Positions 40,578 to 48,086 of a DNA stretch of 64,000 bases are shown piece by piece (the first letter of the stretch is position 1; every line of letters begins with the position of its first letter). Both the position numbers and the translations under genes were made by a program. The stretch is taken from the NCBI RefSeq assembly GCF_001263205.1, contig NZ_CP012333.1, forward strand, positions 8,723,501 to 8,787,500, given 5' to 3'. Source of the DNA: Labilithrix luteola (GTDB lineage Bacteria > Myxococcota_A > Polyangia > Polyangiales > Polyangiaceae). Below the pieces are notes generated by a model that did no database searches, was not told the origin of the DNA, and saw nothing but the letters and a program-made list of their open reading frames with translations.

Positions 40578-42083
40578 TCAGCCGTTGCGAGAGGCGGCGG
40601 GGAGGATGACGCGGAACACGCTTCCGTGACCGAGGCGGCTGTCGACGAGAATCTTGCCGCCGAACGACGTCACGATGCCATGGCAGATCGCGAGCCCGAG
40701 CCCGGTGCCGACGCCGGGAGCTTTGGTCGTGAAGAACGGCTCGAAGATCCTGCGGAGATGGGCATCCGGGATTCCGACCCCGGTGTCTCGCACGACGATG
40801 ACGGCGCTTCCATCGTCGGTGGTCGAGGTGGTCACCGCGATGCGATGGCTCGCGGGTGAAGCGCCTTCCGGGATCGCTTGGGCCGCGTTCAGGATCAGGT
40901 TGAGGAAGACCTGGTGCAAACGGCCCTCGGTCGCGAGAACGAGAGGGACGTCGTCGAACTCTCGCTCGACGCGAGCGCGTGGCGAGAGAGCCGGTGCGCT
41001 CATGTCGAGGGCGAAGCCGAGCACGCGACGAACGTCGACCGGAACGCGCGGCTCGCCGTCGTCGCTCCGCGAGAAGCGCCGCAGGTCCTGCACGATCTCC
41101 TGGACGCGCTCGGCCCCTTCGATGGTCATGTCCACGGCTTGAGCGAGCTCCTCGAGAGCAACGTTGCGGAGGCCGCGCCGAACGCGCTCGAGATTGAGGA
41201 GCATGTAGCCGAGGGGATTGTTGATCTCGTGCGCCACGCCCGCGGCGAGCACCCCGAGGGCGGCAAGCCGCTCGGCTTCGAGCACCTGCCTCTGCAGGCG
41301 TGCGCGCTCGGTGACGTCACGAATCAGAACGGTCACCGACGTCGAAAAGCCTTCGTGCGAAGGGAGGAGAACGGCGTTGGCCGCGAAGACGCGTTGATCG
41401 CCATCGCGCTCGACGACGTATTCGAAGCTCTCCGGACGACCGGTGGTGACGACGGAGCGAATGCGTGATTCGCAGAACGACGCCTGCGGCTCGGCGAGCG
41501 CCTCGGTGAAGGGGCGTCCTTGGAGCTCGTCTTCGCTCTTCTCGAAGAACGTCGCGTCTTGGGCCCATAGGCCGATGACACGCATGTTCGTGTCGAGCTC
41601 GAGGACGACGCCGTCGGCGTGCGCCGCGAACATGCGCAGCCAGTTCTCGGCATCACGTAGGACGCGCGTGGCATTCCGTTCGCGCGTCACTTCTCGGAAG
41701 GTCCAAACGCGATCGTGTGTGTCGGGGTCGTCGGCCGTGCCCCATTCGATGGTGCGACCGTCGATGGTCGTCAGCTCACCGCGCCGTTCGGGATCGCTCG
41801 TCGAGAGCAAGTCGGCGAGAGCCGCTGCGCTCTCGTCGCCGCGACGGAGCGCGCCGAGGAGTGCCGTGAAGGTCGTCTCCTTCGGCGCGACGTCGAGCCC
41901 CCAGAGGTCGCAGAAGCGCTCGTTCAGCGCTAGAACCGTCCCGTCGTCCTGCACGGCCAGGAGGGCAACGCCAGACGCCTCGGCCTGCGCTTCGAGCAAC
42001 GCCGATGAAGGCCCGAGCGGCGCTCGGCTTCGTCCTTCGGCCTGACTTCGAGCGGTCCGACCACCCGCGCGTCGCTCCCTCAT
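40578..42083 (-). CDS. Soluble PAS-domain sensor histidine kinase
   Basis: 501 aa from the ATG at 42083 (GGGAGG 11 bp upstream); a GTG at 42149 is an alternative. Two PAS domains (about 27-135 and 145-260), then HisKA with GVAHEINNPLGYMLLN (His285) and HATPase with LNLILNAAQAIPEG, DTGVGIPD and GTGLGLAICHGIV. No membrane helix, so it senses a cytosolic ligand, redox state or partner. No receiver gene is adjacent, so it is an orphan kinase. Convergent with rplI and divergent from the secreted hydrolase gene. Confidence 0.92.
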   Translation of the reverse strand: MRERRAGGRTARSQAEGRSRAPLGPSSALLEAQAEASGVALLAVQDDGTVLALNERFCDLWGLDVAPKETTFTALLGALRRGDESAAALADLLSTSDPERRGELTTIDGRTIEWGTADDPDTHDRVWTFREVTRERNATRVLRDAENWLRMFAAHADGVVLELDTNMRVIGLWAQDATFFEKSEDELQGRPFTEALAEPQASFCESRIRSVVTTGRPESFEYVVERDGDQRVFAANAVLLPSHEGFSTSVTVLIRDVTERARLQRQVLEAERLAALGVLAAGVAHEINNPLGYMLLNLERVRRGLRNVALEELAQAVDMTIEGAERVQEIVQDLRRFSRSDDGEPRVPVDVRRVLGFALDMSAPALSPRARVEREFDDVPLVLATEGRLHQVFLNLILNAAQAIPEGASPASHRIAVTTSTTDDGSAVIVVRDTGVGIPDAHLRRIFEPFFTTKAPGVGTGLGLAICHGIVTSFGGKILVDSRLGHGSVFRVILPAASRNG

Positions 42084-42182
42084 CCGCCCCGGTCCTCCCT
42101 TGGAGCCTGCGGAGAAGGCTCCTCCGTGCCGACACCTCGACACTAGCACGGGCTTCGGAGACGAATGTAGGCGGGCGGGGCG

Positions 42183-42202
42183 TATCCTCCCTAGGGAGGA
42201 TA
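42183..42202. promoter_or_regulatory. 20-bp perfect palindrome between divergent genes
   Basis: TATCCTCCCTAGGGAGGATA is an exact palindrome, 100 bp upstream of the PAS kinase start and 170 bp upstream of the hydrolase start. Its length and symmetry suggest a dimeric repressor or activator site. No second copy noticed in the window. Confidence 0.6.
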
Positions 42203-42247
42203 GTGGAGGCCATCGCCAGACGAGCCTCGGCGACGATACGTTGATTC

Positions 42248-42272
42248 CATGGCCCGCTGTGCGTGGGCCATG
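42248..42272. repeat. 8-bp inverted repeat in hydrolase leader
   Basis: catggccc (42248-42255) and gggccatg (42265-42272) around a 9-base loop, in the same divergent region as the 20-bp palindrome. Possible second regulatory site or mRNA hairpin. Confidence 0.4.
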
Positions 42273-42371
42273 AGCTGTCGCCGAGGGAGAGGAAGCGGCA
42301 GCTCCGTGTCAACGAACCGGTCGTGCGCGCCATCCCGGGTGGGGGGCGCACGGCGCAAGGAGGGTCGATCC

Positions 42372-43436
42372 ATGTCGAGATTCGGTCACTTCACACTCTC
42401 GCTTTGTCTCGCGCTTGCTTCTTCGTTGGTCGTGTCCGCGCCGGCAACGGCGCACGCTCATGATGGTCAAGGTGACCAAGGTGAGCAACGTGAGCAAGAT
42501 GACCAAGGGCACGGTCGCTTCGACGTCGACCGCGTCGATTTTCCCGTCACGCTATCCGACGGCAACGCGTACCACGTTGCCGGGTATCTCTATCACCGCG
42601 GCTCTCCGCAGAGCCGCGTGCTGCAAGTCGTGGTGCACGGCGGCAACTACGACCACAAGTACTGGGACATCGACGATCTTCACGGTCGCGACTACTCCTA
42701 CGCGCGTTACATGACCGATCGCGGCTACGCCGTTCTCGCGATCGATCAGATCGGCACGGGTGCGAGCAGTCGACCGGACGGCGATTGGCTGACGATCGAC
42801 GACACGGCGCGTGCGCTCCACCAAGTCGTCGCGTCGATGCGTTCGCATCACAACCCGACCCATCACGCCTATCGAAAGATCGCGCTCGTCGGTCACTCGG
42901 CGGGCTCGCTGACATCGATCTATTCGACCGGCACGTACCACGATGCCGATGCACTCGTGACGACGGGGTGGCTGCACTCGCCGTTTCCGCTGCCCTTCGA
43001 TCCGTCGACGGTCCTCGGGGCGCTCACCACTCCGTACGTCGCGGCGGGGACGTTCCCGGAGCCGTTTCTGGCGGCGACTTTCTATCACCTGCCGACGACG
43101 GATCCGGACATGATCCATTACGACTACACGCATCTGCAGGCGACCATCGCTCGCCGGCAGTTCCTCGATCTGCTCGGCACGGCGCTCAATCCGGTGCTGA
43201 GTCGCAGCGCGAACGTGACCGAGCCGGTGCTCGCGCAGCTCGGTGAGTACGACAAGATGGCGCCGAGCGGTTACTCCGCGGGGGAGGCGAGCTTCTACCC
43301 GCATGCTTCGCAGTTCACGATCCAGCCGATGACCGACATTGGCCATGACGTGAACGCCCACAAGAACCATCTCCAGAGCTGGCGAGGAATCGATCGATGG
43401 CTCGGCGCGACGCTCGGTAGCTGTCGCGACGACTGA
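42372..43436 (+). CDS. Secreted alpha/beta hydrolase
   Basis: 354 aa from the ATG at 42372 with a near-perfect AAGGAGG site. Signal peptide MSRFGHFTLSLCLALASS to about residue 28 (ATAHA), followed by a Gln/Asp/Gly-rich linker. Hydrolase fold with VVVHGGNYDHKYWD (oxyanion), nucleophile GHSAG in IALVGHSAGSL, acid probably in LGEYDKMAPSGY and the final His in DIGHDVNAHKNH. Likely a secreted esterase or lipase. Its promoter region carries the 20-bp palindrome. Confidence 0.88.
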   Translation: MSRFGHFTLSLCLALASSLVVSAPATAHAHDGQGDQGEQREQDDQGHGRFDVDRVDFPVTLSDGNAYHVAGYLYHRGSPQSRVLQVVVHGGNYDHKYWDIDDLHGRDYSYARYMTDRGYAVLAIDQIGTGASSRPDGDWLTIDDTARALHQVVASMRSHHNPTHHAYRKIALVGHSAGSLTSIYSTGTYHDADALVTTGWLHSPFPLPFDPSTVLGALTTPYVAAGTFPEPFLAATFYHLPTTDPDMIHYDYTHLQATIARRQFLDLLGTALNPVLSRSANVTEPVLAQLGEYDKMAPSGYSAGEASFYPHASQFTIQPMTDIGHDVNAHKNHLQSWRGIDRWLGATLGSCRDD

Positions 43437-43498
43437 CGGCGATTCCGTTTCGCAGATCCTTGGCGGCGGCGGCGGCGAGAGAGAGAGGGGGGCCGCCG

Positions 43499-43957
43499 TC
43501 AGGGGTTCGAGGTCTTCGCGCGCGCGAGCGATTGGCGCACGGACGCTTCGAGACGCGAGCGAAACACGTTGCGGTTCGACACGACCGACACGCGCCCTCC
43601 GACGGCCAAGACCGTGATGGCGACGCCGATCGCGACGAGCCGCGACTTCACGAAGACGCAGTACGTATCCGTTCGAGGCTCGACGCGTGAGGACCAAGCG
43701 CTGGTCCGCTTTCGGAACTCCGCGTCGTAGCCCGTCTGATCTTCCGAATCGACGAACAGATGCAGATGATTCTGATCGGGACCAAAGGTCTCGTCGAACG
43801 TGCGTTCGATGAATTCGATGTGTCCGACGTCGGTATGGCCCTTGTATTTGAAGACCATCACGGTCGGCGCGGGCAGCCAGATCCTCAGCTCTCCGCGCTC
43901 AGAACGGTGAAAGAAGCTCGGCCCGTCGTCGATTGCGACTGCGTCCTCCAGAGCCAT
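43499..43957 (-). CDS. Hypothetical protein, STAS/SpoIIAA-like size
   Basis: 152 aa, ATG start. Not recognised with confidence. The middle alternates strand and helix (TVMVFKYKGHTDVGHIEFIERTF; HLHLFVDSEDQTGYDAEFRKRTSAW), reminiscent of the SpoIIAA/STAS-like proteins frequent in myxobacteria, ending in a hydrophobic helix (LVAIGVAITVLAVGG) and a basic tail. Convergent with the hydrolase gene. Confidence 0.65.
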   Translation of the reverse strand: MALEDAVAIDDGPSFFHRSERGELRIWLPAPTVMVFKYKGHTDVGHIEFIERTFDETFGPDQNHLHLFVDSEDQTGYDAEFRKRTSAWSSRVEPRTDTYCVFVKSRLVAIGVAITVLAVGGRVSVVSNRNVFRSRLEASVRQSLARAKTSNP

Positions 43958-44031
43958 CGAACGAGTCTGATGCCTCTGTCGGCGAAGTCAACGTCGTGCG
44001 CGACGCGCATCGCGCACGATCGGAGAGATCG

Positions 44032-44649
44032 TCAGGCTCGCGCTGCGCGCTTCTTCGCCCCGGCCTTCTTGGTGGGCGTCTTGGCGGACGTCTTCTTGGC
44101 GCTGGGCTTGGTGGGCGCGGTCTTCTTTGGCGCGCTCTTCTTTGCAGCGGTCTTCTTCGCGGCCGGCTTCTTCGCGGCCGGCTTCTTTGCAGCGGTCTTC
44201 TTCGCGGTGGCCTTCTTCGTCGATGCCTTGGCCGCGGTCTTCTTCGTGGCCTTCGCTGCGAACGCGCCGCGTGCCGTACGGGCGGCGGAGAGCTCGGCGT
44301 CGACCTTGAGGCGCAACGCGGACCACTCGGCATCGAGCGCGACCTGCGCGACGGGCTCCCAGCCCGCGGCTTGGATGGCGTGCGCAAGGCTGTCGCGATT
44401 CAGATCCGTTCCGAGCTGCTTTGCCTTGGGGTAGGCGAACCAGACGAGGCCGGACGGGGCGCGGCGCGAGCCGGCCAGCTTGAGCGTCTTGGCGACGTCC
44501 TTCTCGTGAACGACGAAGGCAACGACCACGTCGGCTTTGCCTGAGCTCAGGAGCTTGGTGCCGCGCGGTAGTTCGAGGACGTAGCCTCGCGCGTCACCGA
44601 CCATCGCAACGGCATGCTTCTCCGTGATCCGAAGTTTCGAGGCGATCAT
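44032..44649 (-). CDS. DUF3052-like protein with histone-H1-like Lys/Ala tail
   Basis: 205 aa from the ATG at 44649. Residues 1-115 form a small globular domain similar to DUF3052 proteins (LVWFAYPKAKQ...TDLNRDSL...WSALRLK). Residues 131-205 are almost only Lys, Ala, Thr and Pro in AAKK/KKTA repeats, like the C-terminal tail of histone H1 and bacterial Hc1-type proteins. Such tails bind DNA or RNA non-specifically. Probably a nucleoid-associated protein; divergent from dnaB. Confidence 0.75.
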   Translation of the reverse strand: MIASKLRITEKHAVAMVGDARGYVLELPRGTKLLSSGKADVVVAFVVHEKDVAKTLKLAGSRRAPSGLVWFAYPKAKQLGTDLNRDSLAHAIQAAGWEPVAQVALDAEWSALRLKVDAELSAARTARGAFAAKATKKTAAKASTKKATAKKTAAKKPAAKKPAAKKTAAKKSAPKKTAPTKPSAKKTSAKTPTKKAGAKKRAARA

Positions 44650-44965
44650 GGCGCCCTTTGTACTCGCTCGGCATTGACTCCGGGGCTCGAAACGACAAAC
44701 GTTCAACGTGTAGAGCAGTAAACGGCCGCCCTGATCGCCGTCGATCTCGGTCTCGATCTCGGTCTCGATCTCGATCTCGATCTCGATCTCGATGTCGGTC
44801 TCGATCTCGATTCGCCCTCGTCACCCGTGATTGGGCGTCCCTGACTCACTTCTTTCGTCGTTCGTACGCGTGCGTTTCGCAAAGCGTGGAGCATCGGGTA
44901 AGAGGCGCGGTCGGGACTGAGGTTGGTCGCCCGATGAGGGCGTTCGGTTTTTGGAGGTTCGGGCT
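44650..44965. other. Divergent intergenic region upstream of dnaB
   Basis: 316 bp between the H1-like gene and dnaB. About a quarter of it is the hexamer repeat described separately. No further gene is supported; a minus-strand frame through the repeat encodes only Asp-Arg dipeptides. It must hold both promoters, but no clear -35/-10 pair was found. Confidence 0.6.
44741..44812. repeat. Hexamer microsatellite, 12 units
   Basis: Twelve consecutive 6-bp units, mostly tcgatc with interspersed tcggtc and single tcgatg and tcgatt variants. It ends 153 bp before the dnaB start and begins 92 bp before the H1-like start. Such arrays change copy number by slippage. Confidence 0.95.
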
Positions 44966-46444
44966 GTGGAAAAGGCGCGGTTTTCTCGGGAAAAAAACGT
45001 GGAAAACCCGCCCCCGATCGAGGGGCGCGTCCCCCCGAACGACCTGGATGCCGAGGCCGCGGTTCTCTCGGCCGTCATGCTCGACCCGAGCGCGCTCGAC
45101 AAGGTGACCGACCTCAAGCCCGAGTATTTCTACTCCGAGGCGCACCGGCGCATCTTCGAGGCGTGCGTGGAGCTCCGCGCCGGCGGACACCCGGTCGACG
45201 TTCTCCAGGTCGGCAGTTGGCTGCGCGATCGACAGCGCCTCGCCCAGGTCGGCGGCACAGGCTATCTGACCGAGATTCTCGATGCTGCGCCGGTCGTGGC
45301 GAACGTCGCGGCGTACGGGCGAACCATCCACGAGAAGTACCGTATCCGTCAGCTGATCCTCGCGTGCCAGAAGGTCACCGCGCAGGGCTACGTCGACTAC
45401 GGCGAGGCGCAGTCGTTCATCGACGGCGCCGAGCAGGCCATCTACAACATCGCGCGAACCGCGTCGAAGCAGAGCGTCGAGAAGCTCCTCGACGTCATGA
45501 AGAAGTCGTTCAAGCGCTTGAACGATGCCGTCTCGCGCGGCGACCGCATCACCGGCGTGTCCACGGGCTTCGACCGCTTCGATGCGAAGACGGCCGGGCT
45601 GCATGAAGGCGACCTCACGATCATCGCCGCGCGTCCCGGCATGGGAAAGACCAGCTTCGTTCTGAACCTGGCGGCAAACGTCGCCGCGCCGAAGAAGCGC
45701 GAGGTCGACGGCGACCCGAGTCAGACCTGGGAAGAGCCCGGTGTCGGAGCCGTCGTCTTCTCCCTCGAAATGCCGCGCGAGCAGCTCGCCAATCGTCTGG
45801 TGTGCTGCGAAGCGCGCGTCGACGTCAGCAAGATGCGTACGGGTTTTTTGAGCCCGCAGGACTGGAGCAAGCTCACCCAGGCCGCGAGCTTCCTCGGCAC
45901 GTTGCCGATCTGGATCGACGACTCGCCGGGTCTCACGCTCATCGAGCTCCGCGCGAAGGTTCGCCGCCTCCAGTCCGAGTTCGATCAGTACGACGACCAG
46001 GGCCGCAAGACCCGGAAGATCGGCTGCGTCATCGTCGACTACCTCCAGCTCATGAAGGGCCGCGACGGCGTGCAGTCGCGCGAGCAGGAAATCAGCGAGA
46101 TCTCCCGAGGCTTGAAGGGCCTCGCAAAGGAGCTCGAAGTCCCGGTCCTCGCGCTCTCTCAGCTCAATCGAGCCGTCGAGCAGCGTAGCGAGAAGTCGAA
46201 GCGGCCGCTCATCAGCGACCTTCGTGAGTCGGGCGCCATCGAGCAGGACGCCGACAACATCATCTTCATCTACCGCGACGACTACTACAACAAGGAGGAC
46301 TCCGCCGAGCCGAACGTGGCGGAGCTCATCATCGCGAAGCAGCGTAACGGTCCGACCGGAACGGCCAAGGTCCGGTTCGACAAGCAATGGACGCGCTTCG
46401 ACAACCTCGCCGAGGGCGAGTACGAGGACGAGGGCGGCGACTGA
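44966..46444 (+). CDS. dnaB: Replicative DNA helicase DnaB
   Basis: 492 aa from the GTG at 44966, with GGAGG at 44953 giving an 8-bp spacing; an upstream TTG lies on that site and is rejected. N-terminal domain (PPNDLDAEAAVLSAVMLD), then the RecA-like ATPase: Walker A AARPGMGKTS (221-230), CVIVDYLQLM (Walker B), DLRESGAIEQDAD and IIAKQRNGPTGT (arginine finger region). No intein at the usual sites. Hexameric 5'-3' helicase of the replication fork. A loop insertion after Walker A (KKREVDGDPSQTWEEPG) is longer than usual. Confidence 0.96.
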   Translation: MEKARFSREKNVENPPPIEGRVPPNDLDAEAAVLSAVMLDPSALDKVTDLKPEYFYSEAHRRIFEACVELRAGGHPVDVLQVGSWLRDRQRLAQVGGTGYLTEILDAAPVVANVAAYGRTIHEKYRIRQLILACQKVTAQGYVDYGEAQSFIDGAEQAIYNIARTASKQSVEKLLDVMKKSFKRLNDAVSRGDRITGVSTGFDRFDAKTAGLHEGDLTIIAARPGMGKTSFVLNLAANVAAPKKREVDGDPSQTWEEPGVGAVVFSLEMPREQLANRLVCCEARVDVSKMRTGFLSPQDWSKLTQAASFLGTLPIWIDDSPGLTLIELRAKVRRLQSEFDQYDDQGRKTRKIGCVIVDYLQLMKGRDGVQSREQEISEISRGLKGLAKELEVPVLALSQLNRAVEQRSEKSKRPLISDLRESGAIEQDADNIIFIYRDDYYNKEDSAEPNVAELIIAKQRNGPTGTAKVRFDKQWTRFDNLAEGEYEDEGGD

Positions 46445-46492
46445 CGGCCGCTGCGCGCCGCCTGGCGCGGGTTGTGGTAGAAGGCGAGGGGC

Positions 46493-47656
46493 ATGGCTTC
46501 TTCAGCGCCCTCGCTCGCGGAGCTGATCGAAACACGGCGCGTGATCGTGACCGTCGGTGCCGGTGGCGTGGGCAAGACCACGACCGCGGCCGCGATTGGC
46601 GTGGCGGCGGCGCGGGCCGGCAAGCGCGTTCTCTGCCTGACCATCGACCCGGCCAAGCGCCTCGCCGAGAGCCTCGGTATCGGTCAGATGACGTCCGAGG
46701 CGGTGACGGTCGATCCGCGTCGCTTCGCGGATGCGGGCGTGCCCCTCGAGGGCAGCCTGACGGCGATGATGCTCGACACGAAGCGCACGTTCGACGACCT
46801 GATCCTGCGCTACTCGTCGAGCAAGGAGAAGGCCGAGCAGCTTCTCTCGAACAAGCTCTATCAGTACGTTTCCACGTCGCTCGCGGGCACGCAGGAGTAC
46901 ATGGCGATGGAGAAGCTCGTCGCCGTCAAAGACGACCCGCGCTACGACCTCGTCGTCCTCGACACGCCGCCCACGGCCAACGCACTCGACTTCCTCGATG
47001 CTCCGGAGCGGCTCATCACGGCGCTCGATTCGTCGACGATGAAGTGGTTCGTCGAGGCGTTCCAGAATAGCGGGAAGTTCTCGCTGAACCTCATCGCCAA
47101 GAGTGCGGCCACGATTCTGCGCGGCATCGGGCGCATCACTGGCGGCGGATTTCTCGAAGCGATGGCGGAATTCATCGCCGAGCTGAACGACCTCTTTGGC
47201 GGCTTCAAGGAGCGCGCGCGCAACGTCGAGAAGGCGCTGCGAGGGCCGGAGGTCGCGTTCGTGCTGGTGACGAGCGCTTCGCCGCCGAGCATCCAAGAGG
47301 TGCTCTACTTCGCCGAGCGGCTCGAAGAAGCGAACATGCCCCGTGGCGCGTTCGTCGTGAACCGCTTCCACATGCCGCCGCCTCTCGCAGAGGTCGGAAT
47401 CACCGAGGCCGACGCCTCGGCGGGCATCGCTTCGCAGAAGCTGTTGCTCGACGCGAACGCGCCGGCGCGCATCGTCTCGGCGTTCGAAGACGCCAAGCGC
47501 CTCGCCTCACTCGATGCGCGCCACGTGCAGTCGCTCGTGGCCTCGGCCGCCAAGGGCGGCACGCCGGTCGTGCGCGTCGCGGAGCTCGAGACGGACGTGC
47601 ACGACATCCGGCTCCTCGCGAAGCTCGCCGACATCCTGATTCAGCCCCCCGCCTGA
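46493..47656 (+). CDS. ArsA/GET3-family ATPase
   Basis: 387 aa, single domain. Deviant Walker A GAGGVGKTTT (22-31), switch I DPAKRLAESLG, switch II VLDTPPTANALDFLDAP. The hydrophobic central helical region (about 150-230) fits the ArsA/Get3 substrate-binding subdomain. No arsenical-binding Cys triad is apparent and no ars genes are nearby, so a role other than arsenite efflux is likely. Starts 49 bp after dnaB, so it may be co-transcribed with it. Confidence 0.88.
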   Translation: MASSAPSLAELIETRRVIVTVGAGGVGKTTTAAAIGVAAARAGKRVLCLTIDPAKRLAESLGIGQMTSEAVTVDPRRFADAGVPLEGSLTAMMLDTKRTFDDLILRYSSSKEKAEQLLSNKLYQYVSTSLAGTQEYMAMEKLVAVKDDPRYDLVVLDTPPTANALDFLDAPERLITALDSSTMKWFVEAFQNSGKFSLNLIAKSAATILRGIGRITGGGFLEAMAEFIAELNDLFGGFKERARNVEKALRGPEVAFVLVTSASPPSIQEVLYFAERLEEANMPRGAFVVNRFHMPPPLAEVGITEADASAGIASQKLLLDANAPARIVSAFEDAKRLASLDARHVQSLVASAAKGGTPVVRVAELETDVHDIRLLAKLADILIQPPA

Positions 47657-47900
47657 GCCTCCCGGTCGATGGGAGAGAGTCCCAGAGGGGACGGGGATCT
47701 ATACAAGGGCGGAAGGACGGAAGACTCGAGGAGACGAGAGACGAGAGATCGGCGCGCAGCGCTCTCCTCGAGGTGCATCGCTGCCTTCCAGACCCAGCAC
47801 CGAGCAACTGTCTTCGTCAGACATCCTCAGGGTGGTTCAATGCGAAGGCCTTGAGAGACCAAGACGCCTGTAGGTCGCGCCGAGGCGAGCGGCGGGTTCT

Positions 47901-47923
47901 GCGTCGCGCTCCTAGCGCGACGC
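47901..47923. repeat. Perfect 10-bp hairpin in intergenic region
   Basis: gcgtcgcgct (47901-47910) and agcgcgacgc (47914-47923) around a 3-base loop. Lies between the convergent arsA-like and der genes, just before the twin elements; possible terminator part without T tract. Confidence 0.6.
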
Positions 47924-47930
47924 GCCGAAG

Positions 47931-47998
47931 GCGACCCGCCGCGGGCAGCCGGGGGGAGGCTCGAGACCGTGAGGTCTCGAGGGGGGACTCCGTCCCCC
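47931..47998. repeat. Twin hairpin element, copy 1
   Basis: 68 bp: a 29-bp GC-rich head (gcgacccgccgcgggcagcc then ggggggagg), hairpin 1 ctcgagacc-gtga-ggtctcgag (47960-47981) and hairpin 2 gggggac-tcc-gtccccc (47982-47998). A near-identical head recurs at 48008. The 430-bp gap 47657-48086 has no gene; it contains this pair, the 47901 hairpin and purine-rich sequence. Confidence 0.85.
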
Positions 47999-48007
47999 AA
48001 CAAGAAA

Positions 48008-48073
48008 GCGACCCGCCGCGGGCAGCCGGGGGGAGGCTCGAAACCGGAGGTTTCGAGGGGGCGGAAGCCCCCC
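48008..48073. repeat. Twin hairpin element, copy 2
   Basis: Same head as copy 1, then hairpin 1 ctcgaaacc-gga-ggtttcgag (48037-48057) and hairpin 2 ggggc-ggaa-gcccc (48058-48071). In both hairpins base changes relative to copy 1 are matched on the opposite arm, so pairing is kept. REP-like; also well placed as a two-way terminator between convergent genes. Confidence 0.85.
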
Positions 48074-48086
48074 GGGAGGGAATCGA

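Noticed and set aside
44594..44824. Asp-Arg repeat protein on the minus strand
   Set aside because: Purely the translation of the hexamer microsatellite in an intergenic region.
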